DNA from: Candidatus Desulforudis audaxviator MP104C
GTDB taxonomy: Bacteria > Bacillota > Desulfotomaculia > Desulfotomaculales > Desulforudaceae
Direction: 5' to 3'
Assembly (NCBI RefSeq): GCF_000018425.1
Contig: NC_010424.1
Coordinates: 186,001 to 250,000 of the forward strand
Length of the DNA stretch: 64,000 nucleotides
The position numbers were made by a program, and so were the translations under genes. Below the pieces are notes generated by a model, which worked only from the letters and a program-made list of their open reading frames with translations, made no database searches and was not told where the DNA came from. This document shows, one piece after another, positions 35,272-44,158 of this stretch. Each line of letters begins with the position of its first letter. Within the stretch, counting starts at the first letter, position 1.

Positions 35272-35312
35272 ACGGGATAAACGGATAAACGGATAAAACG
35301 GATAACGGATAA
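35270..35312. repeat. ACGGATAA octamer tandem repeat
   Basis: Five imperfect units of ACGGATAA begin at the lipoprotein stop codon, with unit lengths of 7-9 bases. They run into a 26-bp sequence repeated at 37627. Confidence 0.7.
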
Positions 35313-35329
35313 GAATTTACTTTTTGTTG
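35304..35329. repeat. 26-bp direct repeat, left copy
   Basis: Identical to 37627-37652. The pair brackets a 2.3-kb segment carrying the ACT-MBL gene. Confidence 0.8.
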
Positions 35330-35614
35330 GCCTTAAGGCAATGGCGAGCCTTGTTGATGTTATATTTATTTGCTATCTTGACATCCGTATTTAATACCTC
35401 CGAAGATGCAGTTCAGATCATGCACAAAGCCCCGGAAAGAGATTATTTTCTTCCGAGGCTTCCTGGTATTATATATTCTTACGGCGGTGTTTGTTTCGGT
35501 TTTGTCTCTACCGCTGGGGCAACGGGCAATCACTCACTCTCCGTTTCTGGAAACGCCGGCCTGCTTGCTTACTTTTAATAAGTTAGGTGCCTGGCACCCA
35601 CGCCCGCTCTTCGT
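35330..35614. other. Intergenic region with a small palindrome
   Basis: Short open frames are present but show no recognisable protein. It holds the palindrome GGTGCC-T-GGCACC at 35586-35598, of the same design as the GGGGCC-T-GGCCCC element at 8422. Confidence 0.5.
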
Positions 35615-37201
35615 CTACCGGTTTAACCACCTGGCCGGGTAGTAATCGCCGTGGCCCGGCGCAACAATCGCCCCGCGGTTTCGTTCGTACAACTCGGCAT
35701 CAAGGCCAAGCACGATCTCCTTCAGGGCCTGCATTTCCTGGCGGAAAAGAAGGGAGTTGGTGTTAGTGCTTGTCATCATAAACTTCGGCAGGTTAAGAAA
35801 TTCCCGTTCCTCTGGCCCCAGGCTCACAAGGAGCATGAGGTAGTCACCCGTGAAAATGAGCCCCGATTCAACACCGATAAAGAAAACCTGGCCGGGAATA
35901 TGGCCGCCCATGCTTTCCAGTACTTTAAAGGTCTGGCCGCCCACTGTGAAAGTGTCGATAACCCGGAGACCGTTCAAGCGACCGAGGTCGCCGGTGCCGT
36001 ACGCTTCCCACGCGGACGGCGCAGCAGACTTCGTAAAGGTATTAACCAGCACCGTGAAGTAGTGGTTCAACCCGGCGAGCGGCGAACCACTCCCCCACGC
36101 CCGGTTTTCGTTTTCCAGTATGCCGCAGGCATCGGGGTGGAGGAAGACACGGCTACCGAACTCGGAAGCGAAATAACCGCTCAAGCCCGCGTGATCCGCA
36201 TCGGCGTGACTAAGGTAGATGCGACGTATACGCGCGGGGTCCAACCCGTTCTCCCGCAACATCCGCTTTACGTCTTCGTAGTAAACCCCGTACCCGCCGT
36301 CTACCATGACCACTTCTTCGTCACTTTGCAGCATGTAGATGTTCCCTCCGGTCGGAAGACGAAAGGCGTGGAAGACGATACTTCCAAGGGGAAGCGCCGG
36401 GAGCCGCCGGTAGGAAAAACCGGGACCGGTCCTGCACAGGGATGTTGAAGCGAAGGCCAGCACATTAGTGAAAACCTTACCGGCTTCGAGATTCTTGCCC
36501 GCCTCCCTGTTAAACCTGGCCAGCGCCTCGGACATGCGCTGGGACGACTCTACGACCTTCTTCAGGCGATCGATGTCCTCCGTCCCCAGGAGCCGCTTCA
36601 GCCTGAAAAAAAACCGCTCTACGAGATTGAGGCCGATGACGTTTTCTGTTTCTTCCTGCTCCGTGCCCTGGTACTCTAGGCTGTAATAATACCCGTGTTC
36701 ATTGAGGTCTTTCAGGAGCTCATCTATCTCCCGAGCACTCCGGGTAGCGAGGGAAACTGTAGCTGTCACCTCGGAAACGGCCTCGTTATATGCCATATAA
36801 ATGACATTGGCCCCGTGGTTCCGGAGCAGGGCGGCGAATGCTGCCAACGAACCCGGCCGGTGCTGGAGATGCCACTTCAATTTGAGAATGTTCTGGGTAT
36901 CGAGCACGCCAAGTTCAAGGGCCGACGCATGGGATTCTTCGTCGAGCATCCCTTGCTCGTTCAGTTCCCGGCAAACATTCTGTAAGGACTGGAGGTCGTT
37001 ACTTTTTCCCTCGACAAGCACCCGGTTGGGATGCTCCGACCGGTTATAGTGAAAAGAGGTGATATTGACGTTGTGGCTGGCGAAAATGCTAGCCAGCGCC
37101 GCCAATGAACCAGGTCGGTCGGCCACAAAGACCATCACTTTGCATAAGTAATCTTCGTTACCGGACACGGAGCGGTAAATATGGAACAGGTTGCTGCACA
37201 T
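35615..37201 (-). CDS. ACT-ACT-metallo-beta-lactamase fusion protein
   Basis: A 528-residue protein of unknown function. The N-terminal part has two ACT-like domains: VMVFVADRPGSLAALASIFA near residues 22-41 and KWHLQHRPGSLAAFAALLR near 105-125, the type that bind amino acids. A helical linker follows (about residues 190-250). The C-terminal half is a metallo-beta-lactamase fold with SHADADHAG, GGHIPGQ, FTGDY and APGHGD, enough for a two-metal site. The architecture suggests a hydrolase or flavodiiron-like protein regulated by a small ligand. No partner gene is adjacent. ACT-MBL fusions are uncommon, and I cannot name a characterised member. Confidence 0.8.
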   Translation of the reverse strand: MCSNLFHIYRSVSGNEDYLCKVMVFVADRPGSLAALASIFASHNVNITSFHYNRSEHPNRVLVEGKSNDLQSLQNVCRELNEQGMLDEESHASALELGVLDTQNILKLKWHLQHRPGSLAAFAALLRNHGANVIYMAYNEAVSEVTATVSLATRSAREIDELLKDLNEHGYYYSLEYQGTEQEETENVIGLNLVERFFFRLKRLLGTEDIDRLKKVVESSQRMSEALARFNREAGKNLEAGKVFTNVLAFASTSLCRTGPGFSYRRLPALPLGSIVFHAFRLPTGGNIYMLQSDEEVVMVDGGYGVYYEDVKRMLRENGLDPARIRRIYLSHADADHAGLSGYFASEFGSRVFLHPDACGILENENRAWGSGSPLAGLNHYFTVLVNTFTKSAAPSAWEAYGTGDLGRLNGLRVIDTFTVGGQTFKVLESMGGHIPGQVFFIGVESGLIFTGDYLMLLVSLGPEEREFLNLPKFMMTSTNTNSLLFRQEMQALKEIVLGLDAELYERNRGAIVAPGHGDYYPARWLNR

Positions 37202-37652
37202 AATGACCCCCCGGAAAATAACGGATTTTTACAGAGTAAATTCTTCCGGTGACATGACATTTTTGGGGTGAGTGAATTCGTAAGATCCGCAACAACTTGC
37301 GGCTTAAGTCCGTACCTTTGGTCTTTATGAAAAGCTTCTTTCTTTTGATCTCGACTTCCGCGAAGTTCATCGCATTTAGCTCAAGGCCGCTTAACTATCT
37401 GGGGCGGGGCCAGTGGACAGAACTATTCTTCTTTTGGCTTCAATAGAATCTCATTTAGTTCTTCCACCGTCTTACAAAACCCGGATTAAATTATTAATAT
37501 CTTCTGATGACCGAAAATTTTCTGTCATGGCTATAATTTTCGCATTGGGATAGGTTTTCTTAAACTCCAGCAGATATTGCGGTGCCGCTCCACGGAACCC
37601 CATAAATAGCCTGATCCTCGTCGCCCAACGGATAAGAATTTACTTTTTGTTG
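37202..37652. other. Intergenic region upstream of the ACT-MBL gene
   Basis: No gene recognised. It contains the right copy of the 26-bp repeat at its far end and is visibly more AT-rich than the housekeeping regions. Confidence 0.5.
37627..37652. repeat. 26-bp direct repeat, right copy
   Basis: Identical to 35304-35329. The final ACTTTTTGTTG is then repeated once more in tandem. Confidence 0.8.
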
Positions 37653-38022
37653 ACTTTTTGTTGGAGAGAGCATAACAAGAGCCACAAAGCATGTCAAGCA
37701 CACAAAATACTTCCGTGACATACACGATTTTACATATGACTTGCGCAAGACAGCGCGGAATTGGCAACATCCAAAAAGAGAACCGGCGCAGGTTCCATAA
37801 TCATCCAAATTAGCGGCGCTTCGGACACAGCCATTCACCGAACTCGACCACCCGTTTCTGATGGCACGAAGGACAAAAGTGGCGGCGTTTACACGAAAAG
37901 GCCAACAAGTATTCGTGGCCGCATGCATCGCACCGCACCCGGGCAAACCCGAAATGGAGATCGCCGCAATGTAAACGGCATTGTCCGCAGGTGCGCGGCA
38001 GGCGTTCAGCATTCGCATCCAT
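37653..38022 (-). pseudogene. IS91-like transposase remnant (zinc-binding N-terminus)
   Basis: Codons 38022-37810 encode a cysteine-rich domain (RVRCDACGHEYLLAFSCKRR, then HFCPSCHQKRVVEFGEWLC) typical of the N-terminal zinc-binding domain of IS91-family transposases. The frame then stops; a shifted frame further on (MLPIPRCLAQ) faintly continues the family pattern. The catalytic tyrosine domain is absent. It is a degraded remnant. Confidence 0.65.
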
Positions 38023-38207
38023 CCCTTGACAGAAACAGGTGTTTCATGTCAGATTACCACATGCCCCCTGAGTAGTCGAGAGATGCCATTTATGCGCTTG
38101 CGGTCAAGTCTCGATGATAGCCATCCAGTCCAGATTAGCCGGATTGGCACGGGGGGTACTGAGAAAGTTGGGAAATCAGGAGCGGTATTGTGCCTAAGTG
38201 GATGCCA

Positions 38208-38393
38208 TTATACAGCTAAGGTACTTGTCGCCGGTAAAGAGGCATATAGCTCCGTCAGGCGCTTGCGCTTGAAGGCCCTTACCATAACTTCGCCTTCGGG
38301 GTTTACATCGAATGTCAACTCGTCACCCGGCTGTAGATCAAGCTTACGTCGAACGGTTACCGGTATGGTTATCTTCTTGTGACATTGATCCAC
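38208..38393 (-). pseudogene. AbrB/SpoVT-type swapped-hairpin DNA-binding fragment
   Basis: A 61-codon frame containing a swapped-hairpin AbrB-type domain (KKITIPVTVRRKLDLQPGDE). The N-terminus is short for a complete domain and the C-terminus (LYASLPATSTLAV) ends abruptly where antitoxins of this group usually continue. It may be a truncated antitoxin gene; a functional short protein is not excluded. Confidence 0.5.
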
Positions 38394-38721
38394 ACTTCCG
38401 AAAATCAGGTTCTTCCTGGTATTCTAAGGCTTTCCCGCTTAGAAGAGGGAAGGGATGAAATTTAGTTCAAAAGGCCAGAATTCGACAGGTTTCGTCAAAG
38501 GACAATTGATATTATTGTATTGTCGAAATAAGCCAGAAATTTCAAGGTGGCCCCCATTATACTGAACGAAGGAACGTCAGGGCAAAGGACCCGGGGAGGC
38601 ATGATAGGGTAAGCAGGGGGCGATAAGTGGGTAGACCACCCAAGATGAATGTTTTCAAAAAGGCTGATAAAGTGAGCTTTTTAAAGTGTGGCTCCAAAAC
38701 GTTGAGATAGGAGGTATCGTT
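38394..38721. other. AT-rich region upstream of the CPBP gene with Spo0A-box-like sites
   Basis: No gene. TTCGACA (38481-38487), TTCGTCA (38491-38497) and TGTCGAA (38521-38527) all fit the Spo0A box TGNCGAA on one strand or the other. The CPBP ribosome-binding site AGGAGGT lies at the end. Confidence 0.45.
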
Positions 38722-39639
38722 ATGAATAAAAATGCCAAAAAACCTTTATTATTTATAGGGCTAACCTTTCTGGTCAACTGGGTACTGGCAGGATTGTTTT
38801 TTGCTTTTGGCGGTGAAATTGGTGGTGTTGAAGGACGTGGAATGTTAATTATCTATATGTTCCTTCCAATGGTCGTGGCGATTATTGTTCAAAAGTTTAT
38901 TTATAGAGAACATCTCAAAAAACCATTGGGGATCTCTTTTAAGTTAAATCGGTGGTTTTTGGTGGCATGGCTACTTCCACCCGTCATTGCCTTTGCTGCA
39001 TTTGGAGTAAGTTTACTTTTTCCGGGAGTTGAATATTCTCCAGAAATGACAGGAATGGCTGAGAGACTGCAACAATCTGTCTTAACGACACCAGAACAGT
39101 TTATTCAGATGCAAAGCCAGTTTGCCGCTTTTCCAGTTCATCCAATTTGGATTTTCCTGTTGATCTGGCTTGTTGCAGGACTAACCATTAATGCTCTTTT
39201 TGGTTTTGGCGAGGAATTAGGCTGGAGAGGACTTCTTCAAAGAGAGTTTGGTTACATGAGCTTCTGGAAATCGTCAGCGATTATTGGCTTTATCTGGGGA
39301 ATATGGCATGCTCCTATTGTTCTTCTAGGATATAATTATCCTAATTATCCAGTAGTTGGGATATTTATGATGACAATTTTAACTCTGCTGCTATCTCCAA
39401 TTTTCAGTTATATTAGACTTAAAGCAAAATCTGTCATTGCCGCCTCTGTAATTCATGGTTCATTTAACGCTACTGCTGGACTCTCTTTTGTAATGCTTAA
39501 AGGCGGAAGTGAATTAACTGTAGGAGTGCTCGGTTTGGCTGGTTTCATTGTTCTTTTAATAGCGAACTTCTGTATATTCTTTTTCGACAAATCCGTTAGA
39601 AGAAGACCTGTAGATGCTATCATGGAGGACATTAAATGA
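38722..39639 (+). CDS. CPBP family intramembrane glutamic protease
   Basis: A 305-residue membrane protein of the CPBP (Abi/CAAX protease) family. The catalytic motifs EELGWRGLLQREFG (EExxxR) and FIWGIWHAP (FxxxH) lie within the eight or so hydrophobic helices, and a third histidine is in VIHGSFNATAG. Such proteins cleave membrane substrates or confer bacteriocin immunity. The ATG at 38722 follows AGGAGGT. The gene is strikingly AT-rich compared with its surroundings and stands among IS remnants, so recent horizontal transfer is likely. Confidence 0.88.
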   Translation: MNKNAKKPLLFIGLTFLVNWVLAGLFFAFGGEIGGVEGRGMLIIYMFLPMVVAIIVQKFIYREHLKKPLGISFKLNRWFLVAWLLPPVIAFAAFGVSLLFPGVEYSPEMTGMAERLQQSVLTTPEQFIQMQSQFAAFPVHPIWIFLLIWLVAGLTINALFGFGEELGWRGLLQREFGYMSFWKSSAIIGFIWGIWHAPIVLLGYNYPNYPVVGIFMMTILTLLLSPIFSYIRLKAKSVIAASVIHGSFNATAGLSFVMLKGGSELTVGVLGLAGFIVLLIANFCIFFFDKSVRRRPVDAIMEDIK

Positions 39640-39705
39640 AATGGTGTTGTGCTAGAATAATCGGAATAAGGGACTGCGTATAAAAAGCGGATAAAAGGCT
39701 TCGCT

Positions 39706-39840
39706 ATGCTTCGCCCAAATTGCCTTCAGCTGAGTGCACTAGCCGTTCCGATTGAGAACTACATCGCAGAAAAGCGAGCTGTGGGCTATAAATTCGATAA
39801 AGGAGCCGATATGCTGAGGAGTTTCGGCTCTTTTGTGTAC
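39706..39840 (+). pseudogene. N-terminal fragment of a tyrosine-recombinase-like integrase
   Basis: About 35 codons (VPIENYIAEKRAVGYKFDKG, then ADMLRSFGSFV) resemble the N-terminal SAM-like core-binding domain of integrases found in Clostridia. The frame is broken at about 39838 by a transposase remnant lying in the opposite direction. No catalytic domain is present in the window. Confidence 0.5.
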
Positions 39841-40415
39841 AGTCGAGGCACCGGTATCATCAGCGACGGCCTGGATCTTTTTCGCCAAGCGCGTCACCAC
39901 CCGTACGGTGTCCGCAATCAAGCCGGAATCGGTGGGGTGGTGGATGTTGGCCTCGACCACGGTGGTGTCCACCCGCACTTTGGTACGGCTCTTTATGATC
40001 TTTTCCTCCGCTGCCTTGCGGATCAGGTGCTCGTTCAGCTCGGCCATATGGTCGCTCCCGTCGGCGTCCAACCGCCGCCGGATCTTTGACAGAGTGCTGG
40101 GATGGGGTACCCGTTTATGCAAGGGAATCCGGCAGAACCGGCGCCAACTGATGCGGTCCCCCACCTGATTGCAAACATCCCGGTCGCTGAGTCCGTACTG
40201 GTACTGGAGCGCCGTCATGCGCAAGTAGGTCTCCGCTGTACGGAAGGTCGTCCCAGAAATCGGTGGTATTTGTCCTGAAACGGTTTGAAGAAGCGCCCAT
40301 CATCCAGCCAAGAATCCAGTTTGGCCAGGTGTTCCGGGAACTCAAACAACTCGGGCGGCAACAGCTGATCCAGGAACGATACTTGGCGGCACTCTTCCTG
40401 ACGGAGACGCAACAT
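39838..40415 (-). pseudogene. IS5/IS1182-like transposase remnant
   Basis: Two frames on the minus strand join into the N-terminal half of a DDE transposase. The first (40415 to about 40240) reads FLDQLLPPELFEFPEHLAKL; the second continues LRMTALQYQYGLSDRDVCNQ, RVPHPSTLSKIRRRL, and the first catalytic aspartate region KVRVDTTVVEANIHHPTDSG. A frameshift separates them near 40240-40260, and the remainder of the catalytic domain is missing. It truncates the integrase fragment to its left. Confidence 0.75.
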
Positions 40416-40489
40416 GCTCAGATAAAAATCATTCCTTACGCTGTTGAGCGTCAGGAAAGGATTTCGATGACTATGCTTATATCAACTCC

Positions 40490-40924
40490 ATGTATTCCAT
40501 AAGTATGTTCTTTTCATTGGATTACCTTATTGCAAACGAAAATAGTCCATTACAAGGACTTCCAATTGTCCAACCTATTACAGGTTTTGCTATGAAGAGT
40601 TATTATTTGTGGGTACGGTGTTCCGGATCCATCCATAAAGGAAGACCGTTTATTCAGTTTTATAATAACGCAGACTATTACGAGAAAATCATGAATAGAC
40701 GAACTGCTTGGATAGATGAGAATGGCCGTACTCATTGGTCAACTATGCTAGATGAAGAAAAAAGAATTGCTGACTATTTAAGGAATGAAAAAGAAGCTAA
40801 CAAGTGTTCGAGCCGGACATCAAACCACGCGATGCAAGTATGGTGGTGCTTCTCCAAGACCTTTGACCGCACGGTTTGGTACCGTTCAACCGCAGCGTTG
40901 GGCGGCTTTATTGCGGGGGTGTGA
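40490..40924 (+). CDS. Hypothetical AT-rich open frame
   Basis: A 144-codon frame. Codons up to about 105 have a plausible soluble-protein composition (MKSYYLWVRCSGSIHKGRPF, YYEKIMNRRTAWIDENGRTH), whereas the rest changes composition and G+C abruptly near 40800, so only the first part may be a gene remnant. There is no clear ribosome-binding site or recognised family. It may be the tail of an imported low-G+C gene. Confidence 0.25.
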   Translation: MYSISMFFSLDYLIANENSPLQGLPIVQPITGFAMKSYYLWVRCSGSIHKGRPFIQFYNNADYYEKIMNRRTAWIDENGRTHWSTMLDEEKRIADYLRNEKEANKCSSRTSNHAMQVWWCFSKTFDRTVWYRSTAALGGFIAGV

Positions 40925-41091
40925 ACGGTAAACCTAAGTGGAGAAAAACCGGCCAACAAAAACGGAGAAGATTTTCCAGTTGTCCCCTTCCTTCCCGCTA
41001 AGAGCTGTGCAGGAATTTGGTATCCTTTGCCGAAATTGGGGTTAACCCATTTGAGTAATGTAATGGCGGGCCAGCGGGAGAGAAGGTGAAC

Positions 41092-44000
41092 ATGGATAAT
41101 CAATTCTTTGAAAAGCCAATCCTTAACTCTCCCTATGAGTATCCGGCGCGGCACTGGGAACTTGATGATCAGGGCCAGCCTACGCAACGAATCATCGACA
41201 GGCGCCGTCGCGCCGAGTTCATCACGCCGATTCCGAAGCCCAGGAAACGCAAGGATTCACTGGACCAGCAACAGATGGTTTTCGATGAAGGCAAAGGGCT
41301 TTCGACGAAAGCTCAGCAGTATGATCCTACGTCCATTATCAATGAGATTCGACGCCATGTAGACCAGTGGCGCAGCAGTTCCCCCGGTGATTGGCGCGTC
41401 ACGCCCGAAACCGCCCGGCTGCTTCACCACTGGCGACATCATAAGTTCAGCAACATCCAGCCGTTTTTCTGCCAGGTCGAAGCGGTTGAGACGGTCATCT
41501 GGTTGACGGAAGTGGCTCCGAAAATCGGCAAGATCGGCCAGCCATTCCTTGAACACCTTATCAATGCTAACAATGAGGCCAACCCGGGCCTGCTGCGTCT
41601 GGCCCTGAAGCTGGCTACCGGTGCCGGCAAAACCACAGTAATGGCCATGCTGATTGCCTGGCAGACCATCAATGCCGTGCGCCAGCCCAATAGCAAACGA
41701 TTCACCCGGGGGTTCTTGGTTGTCTGCCCGGGTCTGACTATCCGCGACCGGCTCCGCGTGCTTCAGCCCAATGATCCGGACAGCTACTACCAGAGCCGGG
41801 AACTCGTCCCCAACGATATGCTCCGCGATCTGGAACGGGCTAAGATCGTCATCACCAACTACCACGCCTTCAAACTCCGCGAACGCATGGAGCTGTCCAA
41901 GGGCGGCCGGTCGCTGCTTCAGGGCCGGGGCGCGGCGCTCAACACGTTGGAAACCGAGGGACAGATGCTCCAGCGGGTGATGCCCGAGCTGATGGGTATG
42001 AAGAACATCCTGGTGCTCAACGACGAGGCGCATCATTGTTACCGTGAAAAGCCCAAAAGCGATGCCGAGGGCGAGCTGAAAGGCGATGACCGGAGGGAAG
42101 CCGAGAAAAACAACGAAGCTGCCCGTGTTTGGATCTCCGGCCTCGAAACCGTCAACCGCAAACTCGGTATCACGCGCGTCATTGACCTATCGGCAACGCC
42201 GTTCTTCCTCCGGGGCTCCGGCTACGCTGAGGGTACGCTGTTCCCCTGGACGGTGAGTGACTTCTCGCTGATGGACGCCATCGAATGCGGCATCGTCAAA
42301 CTGCCGCGCGTTCCTGTGGCCGATAACATCCCTGGCGGGGAGATGCCCAAGTTCCGCAACCTCTGGGAGCACATTCGCACGCGGATGCCTAAGAAAGGCC
42401 GGGGTAAGGCAAAGAGCCTTGATCCGCTGAGCCTGCCGGTCGAGCTGCAAACTGCGCTCGATGCCCTTTATGGGCATTACGAAAAGACATATGAACTATG
42501 GCAGAAAAGCGGTATTAGAGTCCCGCCCTGCTTCATTGTGGTCTGCAACAATACGTCCACCTCCAAACTGGTGTACGACTATATTTCCGGCTTCTACCGG
42601 GAGAACGAAGACGGTTCGACCACCCTTGAGAACGGACGCCTGGCACTCTTTCGGAACTTCGACGAGCACGGCAACCCACTCCCCCGTCCACGGACGCTGT
42701 TGATAGACAGTGAGCAGCTCGAATCCGGCGAAGCACTGGACGATAACTTCCGCGCTATGGCTGCCGATGCGATCGAGCGTTTCCGACGCGAGATCATAGA
42801 ACGTACCGGCGACCGCCGCCAGGCCGAGAACCTGACAGATCAGGAGTTGCTGCGGGAAGTCATGAATACCGTTGGTAAGGAAGGTCGCCTCGGCGAGTCG
42901 ATTCGCTGCGTGGTATCGGTTTCCATGCTTACTGAGGGCTGGGATGCTAACACCGTTACGCATGTGCTGGGCGTGCGTGCCTTTGGCACTCAGCTCTTGT
43001 GCGAGCAGGTCATCGGCCGTGCGTTGCGCCGCCAGTCCTATGACCTCAATGAGGACGGCTTGTTTAACGTAGAATATGCTGACATACTGGGGATACCGTT
43101 CGACTTCACCGCCAAGCCGGTTATTGCGCCCCCGCAACCGCCCCGTGAGACCATCCAGGTCAAGGCTGTGCGACCCGACCGCGACCACCTCGAGATCCGT
43201 TTTCCGCGCGTCGAAGGTTACCGTGTCGAACTGCCCGAGGAAAGGCTTACCGCCAAATTCAACGACGACTCCATTCTTGAGCTGACCCCAGATATCGTCG
43301 GCCCCTCGATCACCAAGAACGCGGGGATTATTGGTGAAGACGTCGACCTCAGCCTGCAGCATCTGGAAGATATACGGCGGTCCACGCTGCTGTTTCACCT
43401 TACCAAACGTTTGCTGTACACCAAGTGGCGGGACCACGGGGAAGAGCCCAGACTCCACCTGTTCGGGCAGCTTAAGCGAATCACCAGGCAGTGGCTCGAT
43501 AACTATTTGGTCTGCAAGGGCGGCACCTTCCCCGCGCAACTAATGTATCAGGAGTTGGCGGACATGGCTTGTGAGCGCATAACCGCCGGCATCACCCGTT
43601 CGTTGGTGGGTGAACGGCCCATTAAGGCTATACTGGACCCCTATAACCCCACTGGCTCCACTATCCACGTGAACTTCAATACCTCGAAGAAAAACCGCTG
43701 GGAGACCGACCCACGCCGCTGTCACATCAATTGGGTCATCCTCGACAGCGACTGGGAGGCCGAGTTCTGCCGCGTTGCTGAGTCCCATCCACGGGTCAAG
43801 GCTTATGTCAAGAACCACAACCTCGGACTGGAAGTACCGTACCGCTACGGTTCGGAGGTACGGAAGTACATCCCCGACTTCATCGTCCTAGTCGACGGCG
43901 GGCACGGCGAGGACAACCTGCTCCACCTGGTCGTCGAGATCAAGGGGTACCGGCGCGAGGACGCCAAGGAGAAGAAGACCGCCATGGAGACCTACTGGAT

Positions 44001-44157
44001 ACCCGGGGTCAATAAGCTCAAACAGTATGGCCGCTGGGCGTTTGCCGAGTTCACCGAGGTCTACCGCATCGAGGCCGACTTTGAGGCCAGGGTCGAAGCC
44101 GAGTTCAACAAGATGATCGATTCAGTCACCACTCGGCCGACGGTGGAGGGGAGTTAA
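41092..44157 (+). CDS. Type III-like restriction enzyme, Res subunit (helicase-nuclease)
   Basis: A 1021-residue SF2 helicase with a nuclease domain. Walker A is ATGAGKTT (about residues 175-182), motif II is LNDEAHHC (D311-E-A-H), motif VI is EQVIGRALRRQSY (about residue 640), and a C-terminal PD-(D/E)xK site is PDFIVLVDG...VVEIKGYR (about residues 928-950). It would translocate on DNA and cut unmodified sites together with Mod. The ATG at 41092 follows AGAAGGTG. The stop is one base before the mod start, so they form one operon. The order res-mod is the reverse of classical type III systems. Confidence 0.9.
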   Translation: MDNQFFEKPILNSPYEYPARHWELDDQGQPTQRIIDRRRRAEFITPIPKPRKRKDSLDQQQMVFDEGKGLSTKAQQYDPTSIINEIRRHVDQWRSSSPGDWRVTPETARLLHHWRHHKFSNIQPFFCQVEAVETVIWLTEVAPKIGKIGQPFLEHLINANNEANPGLLRLALKLATGAGKTTVMAMLIAWQTINAVRQPNSKRFTRGFLVVCPGLTIRDRLRVLQPNDPDSYYQSRELVPNDMLRDLERAKIVITNYHAFKLRERMELSKGGRSLLQGRGAALNTLETEGQMLQRVMPELMGMKNILVLNDEAHHCYREKPKSDAEGELKGDDRREAEKNNEAARVWISGLETVNRKLGITRVIDLSATPFFLRGSGYAEGTLFPWTVSDFSLMDAIECGIVKLPRVPVADNIPGGEMPKFRNLWEHIRTRMPKKGRGKAKSLDPLSLPVELQTALDALYGHYEKTYELWQKSGIRVPPCFIVVCNNTSTSKLVYDYISGFYRENEDGSTTLENGRLALFRNFDEHGNPLPRPRTLLIDSEQLESGEALDDNFRAMAADAIERFRREIIERTGDRRQAENLTDQELLREVMNTVGKEGRLGESIRCVVSVSMLTEGWDANTVTHVLGVRAFGTQLLCEQVIGRALRRQSYDLNEDGLFNVEYADILGIPFDFTAKPVIAPPQPPRETIQVKAVRPDRDHLEIRFPRVEGYRVELPEERLTAKFNDDSILELTPDIVGPSITKNAGIIGEDVDLSLQHLEDIRRSTLLFHLTKRLLYTKWRDHGEEPRLHLFGQLKRITRQWLDNYLVCKGGTFPAQLMYQELADMACERITAGITRSLVGERPIKAILDPYNPTGSTIHVNFNTSKKNRWETDPRRCHINWVILDSDWEAEFCRVAESHPRVKAYVKNHNLGLEVPYRYGSEVRKYIPDFIVLVDGGHGEDNLLHLVVEIKGYRREDAKEKKTAMETYWIPGVNKLKQYGRWAFAEFTEVYRIEADFEARVEAEFNKMIDSVTTRPTVEGS

Positions 44158-44158
44158 G

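Noticed and set aside
35324-35642. Two short plus-strand frames before the ACT-MBL gene
   Set aside because: They have poor codon use, no family match, and overlap a palindrome.
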